Of a DNA stretch of 64,000 nucleotides, positions 36,069-46,300 are shown piece after piece. How positions within the stretch are numbered: position 1 is the stretch's first letter; the number at the start of each line of letters is the position of its first letter. The translations under genes and the position numbers were made by a program. Under the pieces are notes generated by a model, which had not been told where the DNA came from, searched no databases, and was given only the letters and a program-made list of their open reading frames with translations. Source of the stretch: Verrucomicrobiales bacterium (lineage in GTDB: Bacteria > Verrucomicrobiota > Verrucomicrobiia > Verrucomicrobiales > DEV007); assembly GCA_030730365.1 (NCBI GenBank), contig JANQVJ010000012.1, positions 42,717 through 106,716 on the forward strand, in the 5' to 3' direction.

Positions 36069-37739
36069 TCAGCTCAGTCCTGTGATATGTCCTGACAAAT
36101 CCACATCGACGCCCTCGGCGGCGGGACGGCGGGGCAGTCCGGGCATTGTCATGATGTCTCCGGTGATGGCCACGACAAAGCCCGCCCCGGCGGAGACACG
36201 CACTTCGCGCACCGGCAGGGTGAAGCCGCTGATGGCGCCCCGCTGCTCGGGGTCGGATCCGAAGCTGTAGGGCGTCTTCGCGATGCAGACGGGGAAATGC
36301 CGGGTCGCGGTCGCGTCGAGATCACTGAGCTGCCGCGCCACAGCCGGAGTCAGCGCGATGTCGTCGGCGCGGTAGATCTCGCGGGCGATCGTGCGGATCT
36401 TTTCAGCGAGCGGCAGATCGAGCGGGTAGAGCGGCTGGAAACGACTCTCCGGATTTTCCGCGATGGTCGCGAGGACCTGCGTGGCGAGATCGGTCGCCCC
36501 GGCTCCGCCCTCAGCCCAGTGCGTCGCGAGGACGCAGGGGACTCCGAAGTCTTTGCAGAGGGAAAAGAGCAGCTCCCGCTCGGCCGCAGTGTCGGTCGCG
36601 AAGGCATTGATCGCCACGACGGCTGGGACACCGAACTTGGCGATGTTCTCGAGGTGCCGCCGCAGGTTCGCGAAACCTCGCTCGACCGCGGCGGGATCCT
36701 CTTTCCCCAGTTTTGTCACGGAAACCCCGCCGTGGTATTTGAGAGCGCGTATCGTCGCGACGACGATGGCGGCGGAGGGAGTGAGGCCGGCCTCGCGGCA
36801 TTTGATATTGAAAAACTTTTCCGCCCCGAGATCGGCGCCGAAGCCCGCCTCGGTCACGACGTAGTCGGCGAGTTGCAGGGCGGTCTTTGTCGCGAGGACC
36901 GAGTTGCAGCCGTGCGCGATGTTGGCGAAAGGACCGCCGTGGACGAGCGCGGGAGTGTGCTCAAGGGTCTGAACGAGATTCGGATTGAGCGCGTCCTTGA
37001 GCAGGGCGGTCATCGCGCCGTGGGCCTGAAGCTGCGAGGCGAGGACGGGCTCCTTCGTCTTGGTGCGCCCCACGACGATGCGTCCGAGACGCTCCTTCAG
37101 GTCGGTGAGATCCTTCGCGAGGCAGAAAATGGCCATGACTTCCGAGGCCACGGTGATGTCAAAACCCGTCTCGCGTGGGTGATCGCGGTCGTTCCCGAGA
37201 CCGGTGATGACCTTGCGGAGAGTGCGGTCATTCAGGTCCATCGCCCGGCGCCAGGTGATACGCCGCGGATCGAGACCGAGCGCATTTCCCCAGTGGAGAT
37301 GATTTTCGATCATCGCCGAGAGAAGATTGTTCGCCGTGCTGATGGCGTGGAAGTCGCCCGTGAAATGGAGATTGATCTCATCCATCGGGACGACCTGGGA
37401 GTAACCTCCGCCCGTCGCGCCGCCCTTGAGACCGAAGGACGGCCCTAGGCTGGGTTCGCGCAGACAGATCATCGCCTTTTTCCCGAGCCGACTGAGCCCG
37501 TCACCGAGACCCACCGTCGTCGTCGTTTTTCCCTCACCTGGAGGCGATGGCGAGATGGCGGTCACGAGGATGAGTTTTCCCGTCGGACCGTCCTGCCGCA
37601 GCGGCATCGTCGCGAGATCGAGTTTACCTTTGTAGCGTCCGTAGGGGATGACATGCTCCGGAGCGATCCCGAGCTTGTCGGCGGCGAGTTCCTGGATGGG
37701 AATCAAAGTGGCTTGCCTGGCGATTTCGATGTCTTTCAC
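36069..37739 (-). CDS. fhs: Formate-tetrahydrofolate ligase
   Basis: 556-residue ATP-dependent enzyme making 10-formyl-THF from formate and THF, feeding purines and fmt. The P-loop region [20 protein letters not shown] is clear, as are the family blocks [38 protein letters not shown] and [19 protein letters not shown]. It is a single gene, and its stop lies seven bases from the ada remnant on the opposite strand. No folD or serine hydroxymethyltransferase gene is adjacent. Confidence 0.96.
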   Translation of the reverse strand: MKDIEIARQATLIPIQELAADKLGIAPEHVIPYGRYKGKLDLATMPLRQDGPTGKLILVTAISPSPPGEGKTTTTVGLGDGLSRLGKKAMICLREPSLGPSFGLKGGATGGGYSQVVPMDEINLHFTGDFHAISTANNLLSAMIENHLHWGNALGLDPRRITWRRAMDLNDRTLRKVITGLGNDRDHPRETGFDITVASEVMAIFCLAKDLTDLKERLGRIVVGRTKTKEPVLASQLQAHGAMTALLKDALNPNLVQTLEHTPALVHGGPFANIAHGCNSVLATKTALQLADYVVTEAGFGADLGAEKFFNIKCREAGLTPSAAIVVATIRALKYHGGVSVTKLGKEDPAAVERGFANLRRHLENIAKFGVPAVVAINAFATDTAAERELLFSLCKDFGVPCVLATHWAEGGAGATDLATQVLATIAENPESRFQPLYPLDLPLAEKIRTIAREIYRADDIALTPAVARQLSDLDATATRHFPVCIAKTPYSFGSDPEQRGAISGFTLPVREVRVSAGAGFVVAITGDIMTMPGLPRRPAAEGVDVDLSGHITGLS

Positions 37740-37930
37740 GTCGTCATGGAATTAGCAGCGTTCCGCGGTTTTGTCGCCTGAAACCTTGGCGGAATCTAAC
37801 AAAATGGCCTCATTCGGGAAATATAGGGGACGGTTCTCGACTAACTGAGCGCTCGCGGCCTATTCTCGCGATGAGGTCGGCATTTTCTACTCCTGATCGT
37901 GCCGACTTCGTTAATCCTCCCTCCCCCCTT

Positions 37931-38092
37931 ATGACGGACATCACTCCTCTCCTCGCGGTAAATCTTCCGACCTACCTCAGCCCCGGTATCGCGCTGATTG
38001 CCGGGATTCTTATCCTGATGCGTCCGGCCCTGCTCGCCACCATCGTTGCGGTTTATCTCATCATCGTGGGTGTGCTCGGATTGCTTGGCTAA
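37931..38092 (+). CDS. Small DUF3096-type membrane protein
   Basis: 53 residues from ATG 37931 (a longer frame begins at 37871 but is not membrane-like). Two hydrophobic stretches, LSPGIALIAGILILMRPALL and ATIVAVYLIIVGVLGLLG, match the DUF3096 pattern of tiny two-helix inner membrane proteins of unknown role. Its TAA stop overlaps the TAG stop of the convergent TIM-barrel gene by two bases. Confidence 0.75.
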   Translation: MTDITPLLAVNLPTYLSPGIALIAGILILMRPALLATIVAVYLIIVGVLGLLG

Positions 38093-39141
38093 AACCCGCG
38101 TTCCCGCATCCAGTCCAACCCCGCGCGGTTGTTCGCCTCTTCTTCGCGGATGACTACCGCTGCGGTTTTACCCGTGACTGCGGGCACGGCAGCGCGGGGC
38201 GGATTCGCCCGCACCCGCTCCATTGCCGCCTCGAGCCATCGGGTGCGGTAGTCGGTCGGAAAAGTCGCGTAGTAGTCATCCCGCAGACAGGGCACAAGAA
38301 GCGGGTCCCGCGTCGCCATTTCGAGGTTGAAAACAATCGCAGGATTCGCCTTTTTCAGCGTCGCGATCAACTCCGGCAGATTTAGCATGCCGGTGCCGGG
38401 AATGACTTCACTGAGGAGAAACCCGTCCTCGTGCGGCTGCACCGCCATGTCCTTCAGGTGCACGCTCAGGGCAAAGGGTGCAAGGGCGGCGACAACGGCG
38501 TCGGGATCCTCGAGCAGGGCGATGTTGTTCCCCGTGTCGACGAGCACGCCGATCCATTCACTGCTGATCCCGTGCATCAGGGCGATAAGCTCGGCGATGC
38601 GGTGGTCCTTGTGATTTTCGAAGGCGACCTTGAGACGGTGCTTTTGCAGGATCGGCTCGATCCATGTCAGGGTCTTCGCGGCGTTATCTTGAAAGGCGCG
38701 GAACTCGTCGGCGGTCTTGAAAATCTCGTAACGGCGTCCTCCCGTGAAAACCGCGCGGGCGACGGTGGCTCCGGCTTCTCGGGCGAGGCGGACTTCGCTC
38801 TCGAAGGCGGCGAGATCGCTTTCTAATTTGGGTAGGCGCAGGTCTCCCTCGTAGTAGCCACCGCTTTCTTCGACGAGGGCGCGGATCGTCTTCGCGACGA
38901 CCGGGGCGGTTGAGCGTAGCGAAGTCTGGACGCCGTCCGCGCCGAGTTCGCGGGTATAGTGGTAGAAGCTCGCGGCGTCGTTAAATTTCACCTCCACTCC
39001 TTCTTTCCCGACGGCTTTCCACTGCTGATGGCAGGAGAAGCTGCACAGCCCGATCCGGGAGGGGCCCTGTCCGTCGGCAGCGAGGAGCGCCCGCGCCGCG
39101 GCGAGAGAGGGGATTGTGACGAGAAAATGGCGGCGATCCAT
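38089..39141 (-). CDS. Exported sugar phosphate isomerase/epimerase-like TIM barrel
   Basis: 350 residues, start ATG 39141. The N-terminus MDRRHFLVTIPSLAAARALL is a Tat-like signal. Barrel features include VAFENHKDHRIAELI (Glu), GVLVDTGNNIALLEDP (Asp), LSVHLKDMAV (His-Lys) and VFNLEMATRDP (Glu), consistent with a metal-dependent isomerase of the xylose isomerase superfamily. It is related in type to the genes at 23818, 26840 and 58703, so the window carries at least four such barrels. Substrate unknown. Confidence 0.83.
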   Translation of the reverse strand: MDRRHFLVTIPSLAAARALLAADGQGPSRIGLCSFSCHQQWKAVGKEGVEVKFNDAASFYHYTRELGADGVQTSLRSTAPVVAKTIRALVEESGGYYEGDLRLPKLESDLAAFESEVRLAREAGATVARAVFTGGRRYEIFKTADEFRAFQDNAAKTLTWIEPILQKHRLKVAFENHKDHRIAELIALMHGISSEWIGVLVDTGNNIALLEDPDAVVAALAPFALSVHLKDMAVQPHEDGFLLSEVIPGTGMLNLPELIATLKKANPAIVFNLEMATRDPLLVPCLRDDYYATFPTDYRTRWLEAAMERVRANPPRAAVPAVTGKTAAVVIREEEANNRAGLDWMRERGF

Positions 39142-39269
39142 TGGACAGATCAGGAGAGCATAGCCCATTTTGCTGCGACTGATCGAGCGCAAAGCACTGC
39201 CGTCCTGCATACGCACTTAGGGCGCTATTTTGCTTTTCGAATCGGAATCAAATCACGAATCTTTGTCGT

Positions 39270-41807
39270 ATGAAAAATTACCCCATTCTTTTCCGATTGA
39301 TCCCCGGGACCATCGCCCTCGCGGCCCTGGTCGCACCCGCGTCCGCTGCCGAAGTCTTCGAACTGGGCGAGGCGAATTTCGCCGAGCGTCCTCTGGGCAA
39401 GGAAGCGGACGGAATTGTCGGCGATTTTGTGATGCGGAATGACAAAGTCGAATTGCTCATCTCGGGAAATCTCCCCCTGCGCCGCGCGAACATGAGCACC
39501 TTTTACGGCGAGGGCGGCATCACACCCGGTTGCCTCTATGACCTGACCCTTTTGGATGCCGACAACGACCAGATCACCATTTTCTCCCCCTCGGGTCAGC
39601 GCGGTCCGGTCAACTATGTGCGCATCGCCGCCGACGGGAAAGAGGGCGAGGCGATCGTCGAGACGGTCCTCTCGTCGGCGAAATCGGGAGCGCTGTCAAA
39701 GCGTCACGAATACCGGCTCAAGGACGGTTGGCAGGGGGTTCTCATCGTTACGACGATCACGAATGAAAGTGCGGCGCCGGTGAAGGTGCCCCTTTCCGAC
39801 CAGTGGACGCCGATGCGGACAAAGGGAAATTTTAACGGCGTGAACTGGGGTGACTCGATCGACCCAGCCGACAAGGCAGGCTACGCCCATGCCTGGGTCG
39901 CCGAGGTCGGCGCAGCCATCCCGGAAAAGCCCGAGACAGAGCTCGCGGCCGGAGCTTCGGTCACGGTGGCGCGATTCCTCGCCGTCGGCACCTCACCGGC
40001 TGCGGCGGTCGGACTCGTCGAGGAGTTTCGGGGAGGGGGTGAAAGTGCCGGCCGACTGACCCTGACACTCACTGACGAACAAAAAAAGACCCCCGTCACA
40101 ACAGGGCGTGTTCTCATCGGTGATGATCCGACGAAGGCGCTGCCGGCTTATCCCGACGCGAAGGGCATCATCGATATTTTACTTCCCACCGGTGCCTACA
40201 CTATCACCGGCGAGGATATCGGTCGCGTCGCTCTCCCCGACAAGGTCGAGATCGCTCCGAAAGCGGTCGCGGTAAAGCCGATCGCCTTCGGTCCGCAATC
40301 CTCGATCAAGTTTGATATTAAAGACGAAGCCGGACGCAGCATCCCCTGCAAGGCCCAGTTCAATGCTCTCGGTGAAACGGCGAAAGTGAACCTCGGTCCG
40401 ACCGACCGCGCGCGCGGGTGTGTCGATCAGTATCACTCCGAGACCGGGGCGTTCACCGTGCCGCTGCCGCCTGGTGCCTACGAAATCATCGTCACCCGCG
40501 GTCCCGAGCACTCGCATCATCGGCAGGAAGTCGTCCTTGCCCCCGGCGCGGTTCTTCCCGTCGCGGCCGTGCTCAATCGCGTCGTGAACACCCCCGGCTG
40601 GGTCGCGACCGATTTTCACAATCACTCCACCCCCAGCGGTGACAACACCTGCGGCACCGACGATCGTCTCATCAACCTCGCCGTCGAACACATCGAGTTC
40701 GCCCCGACGACGGAGCACAACCGGCTCTACGATTGGCTGCCCCACATCGAGCGGCTCGGTCTGGTGCCCTATCTCAAGACGGTCCCCGGGATGGAATTGA
40801 CGGGATCGGGAGCCCATTTTAACGCCTTTCCCCTCACTCCGAATCCAGGCAGTCAGGATGGCGGGGCGCCCGAGTGGAAAAAAGACCCGCGTCTCAATGC
40901 CATCACTCTGCGCGATTGGCAGGGCGCGGAGGACGACCGCTGGATCCATGTCAATCATCCTGACATGATCGAAAACTTTATCGACCGGGACAAGAACGGA
41001 CGCGTCGACGGCGGTTTCGCCTACTTCGGCGGACTGCTCGACGGCATCGAGACGCAGAACTACAGCGCGAGCGAGATCCTTGTCGGTGCACCCTACAAGA
41101 TCACCGCCGCACGGACGGGTCCCGGACGCGTTGTCGCGCCGATCCGCGAGTTCATCTGGCTGCAGTTGCTCAATCAGGGACTCAGCCCGAAGGCGATCGC
41201 GGTCGCCGACGCCCACCATGTCCACGGAAACGGTGTCGGCGGTTGGCGGACCTACGTGAAAAGCTCGAGCGATGATCCGGAAAAGATCGACTGGCGCGAG
41301 ATGAGCCGCAACGCCAAGGCCGGACGCATGATCCTCTCGACGGGCCCCTACCTCGAGGTTGAGACCGGCAGCGGCATCCTTGCAGGCGGCCATGATCGTG
41401 TCAGCGGAGCGATCGAGCTGAAAGTGAAGGTCCAGTGCTCGACCTGGCTCGACATTGATCGGGTCCAGGTCCTCGTGAACGGGCGCCAGGTTCCGGAATA
41501 TAATTACACGCGGGAGAAAAATCCTGACATGTTCACCAACGATGTCGTGAAGTTCGATCAAACGCTCAAGCTTCACCTCGATCAGGATGCGCATCTCATC
41601 GTCGTGGCGGTCGGAGAGAAACACACTCTCGTGACCGGATTTGGCTCGAGCGGGCAATCAAAGTTGCAGCCCATCGCCTACAACAACCCCATCTTCGTTG
41701 ATGTGGACGGAGGCGGGTTCCAGGCCAATGGCGACACCCTCGGTTATGATCTGCCAGTGGGCGGCCTTACTGTCGATGACGTGAAGGCGAAGCTGCCGGT
41801 GGAGTGA
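39270..41807 (+). CDS. Secreted CehA/McbA-family PHP-domain metallohydrolase
   Basis: 845 residues with a signal peptide (to about LVAPASA, residue 26). The N-terminal 450 residues are beta-rich, with carboxypeptidase-regulatory-like segments near 340-440 (VPLPPGAYEIIVTRG). The C-terminal PHP hydrolase begins VATDFHNHSTPSGDN (HxH metal site) and continues APTTEHNRLYDWL, GMELTG and VADAHHVHGNG. CehA relatives hydrolyse carbamates or phosphoesters, but in Verrucomicrobia they are frequent uncharacterised exported proteins. Alone on its strand; a repeat cluster follows. Confidence 0.85.
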   Translation: MKNYPILFRLIPGTIALAALVAPASAAEVFELGEANFAERPLGKEADGIVGDFVMRNDKVELLISGNLPLRRANMSTFYGEGGITPGCLYDLTLLDADNDQITIFSPSGQRGPVNYVRIAADGKEGEAIVETVLSSAKSGALSKRHEYRLKDGWQGVLIVTTITNESAAPVKVPLSDQWTPMRTKGNFNGVNWGDSIDPADKAGYAHAWVAEVGAAIPEKPETELAAGASVTVARFLAVGTSPAAAVGLVEEFRGGGESAGRLTLTLTDEQKKTPVTTGRVLIGDDPTKALPAYPDAKGIIDILLPTGAYTITGEDIGRVALPDKVEIAPKAVAVKPIAFGPQSSIKFDIKDEAGRSIPCKAQFNALGETAKVNLGPTDRARGCVDQYHSETGAFTVPLPPGAYEIIVTRGPEHSHHRQEVVLAPGAVLPVAAVLNRVVNTPGWVATDFHNHSTPSGDNTCGTDDRLINLAVEHIEFAPTTEHNRLYDWLPHIERLGLVPYLKTVPGMELTGSGAHFNAFPLTPNPGSQDGGAPEWKKDPRLNAITLRDWQGAEDDRWIHVNHPDMIENFIDRDKNGRVDGGFAYFGGLLDGIETQNYSASEILVGAPYKITAARTGPGRVVAPIREFIWLQLLNQGLSPKAIAVADAHHVHGNGVGGWRTYVKSSSDDPEKIDWREMSRNAKAGRMILSTGPYLEVETGSGILAGGHDRVSGAIELKVKVQCSTWLDIDRVQVLVNGRQVPEYNYTREKNPDMFTNDVVKFDQTLKLHLDQDAHLIVVAVGEKHTLVTGFGSSGQSKLQPIAYNNPIFVDVDGGGFQANGDTLGYDLPVGGLTVDDVKAKLPVE

Positions 41808-41862
41808 AACTAAGCTCTGTCGTCTCCTGAGTCACTAGTGAGCAAAGACCGAGGAAGAGGAC

Positions 41863-41992
41863 CAAGGAAGGGGGGCTTGCCAAGCCCCCCCGGCGGAGCA
41901 CAGAGCAACGGGGCTTAGGCAAGCCCCGCTCCTTGACCGAAGCAAAGAACAAGGAAGGGGGCTTGCCAAGCTCTCCCGGCGGAGCACAGAGC
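41863..41992. repeat. Tandem intergenic repeat with strong hairpins
   Basis: Two imperfect 43-44-base copies (41863-41906 and 41950-41992) share CAAGGAAGGGGG, GCTTGCCAAGC and CGGCGGAGCACAGAGC. Between them, 41909-41928 (CGGGGCTTAGGCAAGCCCCG) forms a near-perfect stem of eight pairs. Inside each copy GGGCTTGCCAAGCCC is also palindromic. Hairpins plus direct repetition resemble a REP/BIME-type element. It occupies most of the 233-base gap between the CehA gene and the convergent DUF2892 gene. Confidence 0.8.
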
Positions 41993-42040
41993 TTCTCCTC
42001 ACCGATTTTCACTGGAGGGCACTTCCAAACCGACAAGTTA

Positions 42041-42250
42041 TCAAAACGGCGTCCCGATGCCGAATGCCCGGATCGCGCACCAGCCCTTGATCGCCTCAAA
42101 AATAGCAAAGGCCCCGAGGGCGCAGGCTCCGCTGCCCCAGAAGCTGTGATCGGTCCAGAAGACGAGGTAGATCCCTGCACCCAGCGTGAGCGCTCCGAGG
42201 ATGCCGCGGAAGAGCCGTCCGCGCCGGTCGATGTTGCACTGCCAGTTCAT
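42041..42250 (-). CDS. DUF2892 small membrane protein
   Basis: 69 residues. MNWQCNIDRRGRLFRGILGA is the amphipathic start, two hydrophobic segments follow (about 16-32 and 36-52), and the end GWCAIRAFGIGTPF matches the WCPxRALGxxTPF end of DUF2892, a small inner-membrane protein family also found fused to rhodaneses such as YgaP. Function unknown. It follows the SMP-30 gene on the same strand by 27 bases. Confidence 0.8.
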   Translation of the reverse strand: MNWQCNIDRRGRLFRGILGALTLGAGIYLVFWTDHSFWGSGACALGAFAIFEAIKGWCAIRAFGIGTPF

Positions 42251-42277
42251 AGGGATCGTGGGAGGAGACCGGACGCC

Positions 42278-43327
42278 TTACCAGCCGGCGCCTTTTGTCC
42301 TTGTCTTGATACGACAGAGATACATGTCGGCGGTCAGATAAAGAACCGTGCCGTCATTTCCCCAGGTGCAGTTCGCGGTGCGCTCGCCCGTCGAGATGCG
42401 TCCGAGGAGCTTGCCTTCGGGCGTGAGGACGTAGACGCCGCCCGGACCGGTCGCCCAGAGATTGCCCTTTTCGTCGACCTTGAGCCCGTCGGGCAGGCCG
42501 GGGAGCCCTTCTTTGACGGCGGCTGTCGCATCATAAAAGACGTGACCTTCGCCGAGGGTGCCGTCCTCTTTTACCGGGAAAGCCTTCCAAAGCGCCGCAT
42601 CGGGATCGGACTGGGCCACGTAGAGGGTTTTGAAATCGGGAGAGAAGGCGAGGCCGTTCGGGCGGGTCATTTCCTTCGTTAGCAGGGTCACGGTGCCGTC
42701 GGGCGCGAGTCGATAGACGCCGCAGAAGTCGAGTTCGCGGAGGGGATCTTCCCAGCGCTTGGGCAGGCCGTAGGGCGGATCGGTGAAGTAGATCGTCTTT
42801 CCGTCCGCGCCGAGGCAGGCGTCGTTCGGGCTGTTGAGGCGCTGGCCTTCGTAGTTATCGACGAGGGTGCGCTTGCCCCCGCCGGCGGTCATGAGGGAAA
42901 GGCGGCGATCGCCGTGTTCGCAGGAGATGAGCTGGCCGTTTTCGTCGAGGATGAGCCCGTTGCTACCGGGTTCTCCGCCGTAGTCGGCCGCGCCGGTGTA
43001 GCCGGCAGGCTGCAGCCAGGTCTTGGCGCCGACGCCCTCATCCCATCGCACGACGCGGTTGTTCGGGATGTCGGAAAAGAGAACGTAGCCACCGAAGGGA
43101 TGCTCCTTCTCCGCGACCCAGACCGGTCCCTCGGACCAGGCGAAGCCCGACGAGAGCACTTCGATGACAGCGTCTTCGGCAACGAGGGAGGCGAGAGCGG
43201 GATCGAGGGAGATTACTTCACCGATCCGAGGAAAGTTCGTTGAATCCTGTGCCGATATGGTAAAAGGGGGCGCGCCGAAGAGAGTGAGTGCCGTCAGGGG
43301 AAGCGATAGGATCAGTTTGCGCATCAT
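42278..43327 (-). CDS. Secreted SMP-30/gluconolactonase-like beta-propeller
   Basis: 349 residues with a signal peptide (about 1-26, ending TISA). Six-bladed propeller features include GFAWSEGPVWV (metal Glu), GEPGSNGLILDENGQLISCE, RLNSPNDACLGADGKTIYFT (Asn metal ligand), RPNGLAFSPDFKTLYV and GLPDGLKVDEKGNLWATGPG (catalytic Asp). It likely hydrolyses a sugar lactone (gluconolactone class) in the periplasm. Starts at tandem ATG ATG (43327). Divergent from the AsmA-like gene. Confidence 0.9.
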   Translation of the reverse strand: MMRKLILSLPLTALTLFGAPPFTISAQDSTNFPRIGEVISLDPALASLVAEDAVIEVLSSGFAWSEGPVWVAEKEHPFGGYVLFSDIPNNRVVRWDEGVGAKTWLQPAGYTGAADYGGEPGSNGLILDENGQLISCEHGDRRLSLMTAGGGKRTLVDNYEGQRLNSPNDACLGADGKTIYFTDPPYGLPKRWEDPLRELDFCGVYRLAPDGTVTLLTKEMTRPNGLAFSPDFKTLYVAQSDPDAALWKAFPVKEDGTLGEGHVFYDATAAVKEGLPGLPDGLKVDEKGNLWATGPGGVYVLTPEGKLLGRISTGERTANCTWGNDGTVLYLTADMYLCRIKTRTKGAGW

Positions 43328-43383
43328 TATGAAAGGTTGAAGATACTGGGGATACTCGAGTGTGCATTACTGTTAACAGATCG

Positions 43384-46300
43384 ATGAAAGAAAAAGCAAG
43401 CTTTAAGGAAAACGGCGAGGATCAGATCCCCCGCGTTGATCCCGACGCTCCGGGCCTCGCCCCCGGTGAAGAGCTCGCTATTGATCCGGGGGGTGGCGAC
43501 GAGATTGATCCCATCAGGAAGTGGTGGGACGAGACCGAGGCGACGAGCCGTGAAAAGGCGCGGAACCGCCGTCTCGAAGAACTCGAAGCTGGGGCGGAGG
43601 GAATCCTCGATGCCGAGGGGCGGCCGCTCCCGCGTCGCCGGAAAAAGATCGAGCCCCCCGTGATCGAAGTCGAGGACATTCCCGGCCTCTCCGCACCGAA
43701 AGAGATTTCTGACCCCGTGATTGATGACGAGTCTCCCTTGCGCCCGCTGATCGGTGCGGAGTCTGGTGCGGACTCAAGGAACGAAGCGGATGGTCTTTCT
43801 CTCGAGGGTTTCTCTGTCACCCCTCTAAAACGTCACGCCCGAGAGGAGGGCGAGCCCGACGAATTTGATCTCACGGAATTGTTCGGGAGTAAGTCCGGCG
43901 AGCCAGTTTCCGGGGAGGCGATGCCTGGGGGAACGGATCGCGAAGATCAGGCGAGTAGTGGCGATTGTGAGAATGATAAGAAATTCGATCTGGCTGGCAG
44001 CTCCGCCGTCGCGAGTGTCGAGACTGTCGTCATTGGTCCCCGATACGAAGATCCCGGCTTTGATCCGGGAGATCTCCTCAAGCCTTTGGTGGAGACAGAA
44101 GAGTCTGCCCTGCATTTTGAATTTCCCGACTTTGAGGATGAATTCTCCGCCCCTCTCGCAAAGGCCGACATTTCCCTCTCCGCGAGCCCTTATGGGGAAA
44201 CGGAAGTGTCGTCGGACGAATCCGGAAAGTTCGAACTTGCCTCTATCACTACCGGACCTAAAGCCGGATCGGAGCCCGTTCGGGAAGCGGTCGAGATGGC
44301 CGCCGCACCCGAGAAGATCGTCGTGCCAGTCACCGACGACGCGTTCGAAGCGAAAAATCGCGATCTTGTCGAGGGGAACGGGATGAAGAAAATTCCGGAG
44401 GCGAAAACGGGAGACCTTCAGGCCGAAGCTTCAGATGACGTGGCTGACGTCTCTCCTGCCGATGCCAAAGAGGGCATCCCTGCCGCCGGGCTCGCGGATG
44501 CACGCAAGAAAGCGGGCTGCTGGACCGTTTTTGCGACACTTTTCTTCTTCGCCGCGCTCCTCCTCATTGCTCTGATCGGAGTGGCGGGATGGTTCGCCTG
44601 GTCGCGCCTTGGCGATTTCGAAACCGAACTCAGCAGCCGCGTCCGCGCGGATCTCGGGGAAAAGGGGGTCTTCCTCGACTACGGCGACTGGGTTTACCGT
44701 TTCCCCCGTGGGCTTGTCTTTGACGAGGTCACCATTTTCGACGATGCGACGAGGCAACGCCCTCTCGTGAGGGCTTCCGCGGTAGGGCTGAATGTGGATC
44801 TGTTAGCGCTTGCGAAAACGCCCGGTGAATTCAGTGCCGGTGAGATCAATTTTCAGGATTCGTCTCTCAGCCTTTTCGAAGCGGGCGATCTCGTCACTAC
44901 CATCGAAGGTGTCGACGGCGAGATATTCGCCAGTCAGGAAAGCATCCGGGTAGATCGGATCTCCGCGCTCCTCGGTGGATGGCAGGTAACACTCAGGGGC
45001 ATTGTCACCCTGCCGCAGGAAACTGCCGATCCCGGCGAGTCGATCGCCCCCGCTCTTGATGCCAAAGCCCCCTCCGCCCCCGTCGTGCTCGACTTTTCCG
45101 CCTTCAAGGCCCTCGAGCCGTGGCTCGCCCTTGGTGACAGTGGAGGCAAGGCACCCGCGCTCGATCTCGCCTTCGCGATGGACGCCGATCAGCCCGATCT
45201 CGCGGCGATCGAGGGCACCATTCTCGGTCGTGAAGTGATCTGGCACGGGGTCGATATCGCGTCGGTTACCGCCACCTTCAACGTCGTCCCCGAGACCGGT
45301 GAGCTCAGCGTCCCCAGCTTCCAGATTGGCTACGGGCAGGGCTTCATCGGAGGTCGCCTCGCCATCGATACCGCCACGCAGCGGCTCCGAATCGACCAGG
45401 TCCAGTCCACCGTCGATGTTCTTGCCCTGCTCGGTCAATACAAGCCCGCGTGGGTGGAGAAATGGAAGTCCATCCGCCTCGTCGATGCGCCCTCGCTTCA
45501 AATGACCGGAGAGGTGCCGTTTGAAGACCCGGCTCAGGCTGATCTCAAGGTTCGCTACGATCACCGGCAGGGTCTCGTCTTGGCTCTCGAAAAAGGTGAT
45601 CTGCCTCTGCGTGATCTTCGCGGTAACTTTACCGTGAACCGGGGCTCGATCGAGACCAATGACGCCGCTTTCGAGTTATTCGGTGGCTCGGTGATGCTTA
45701 ATGGTGCCACTCGTTTCACCGACGAATCCCGCCCCTTTAACGGCCTTGTCGAGATCACCGGTCTCGCCATGGAGAAAGCCGCCGCCTTCTTCGGGAAAAC
45801 GGAGAGCGGTATGTCGGGGAGGCTTTCGTTCGTCTTCCGTGGAGTCGGCTACAGCGATATGCCGAAAATCCGCGGCGGCGGCACGCTGCGTGTTGAAGAG
45901 GCCGTCATCCCCGGCTTCCCCGTGCTCGGTGAGATTCAGGACTATGTCGGCAGGGCCGTGCCTGCTTTCGGGGTGAAGGGTCAGGGCAATATTGTCGGCT
46001 CTTACATCATCGAGTCGGGAGTGCTCGTCGCGAGTGATCTCACTGTTGCCAATACGGCGGCCCGCATCGTCACGAACGGCAGTGTTAACCTCAGCTCGTA
46101 TGAGACGGAATACACCACCCGTGCCGAGCTCGACTCCGCGCTCGCGGCGGCGACAGGCCTTACGGATAAAGCGATCACCTTTGCAGGGAAAGGGCCGCTT
46201 AGTGATCCGGCAGTTACCTTGAAGGCATTTCCTATTGAGTTTGCTTCTGCGTCACTCGGCAACATTCTGGGAACTTCTCCACGTTCGCTCGAAACGCTCC

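Noticed and set aside
32274..37739. Genomic island boundaries around the TA operon and ada remnant
   Set aside because: Apart from the decayed genes there is no integrase, tRNA target, direct repeat pair or visible base-composition change, so an island is not supported.
40179..41657. 492-codon minus-strand frame within the CehA gene
   Set aside because: Antisense shadow; the plus-strand protein has clear PHP metal motifs and a signal peptide.
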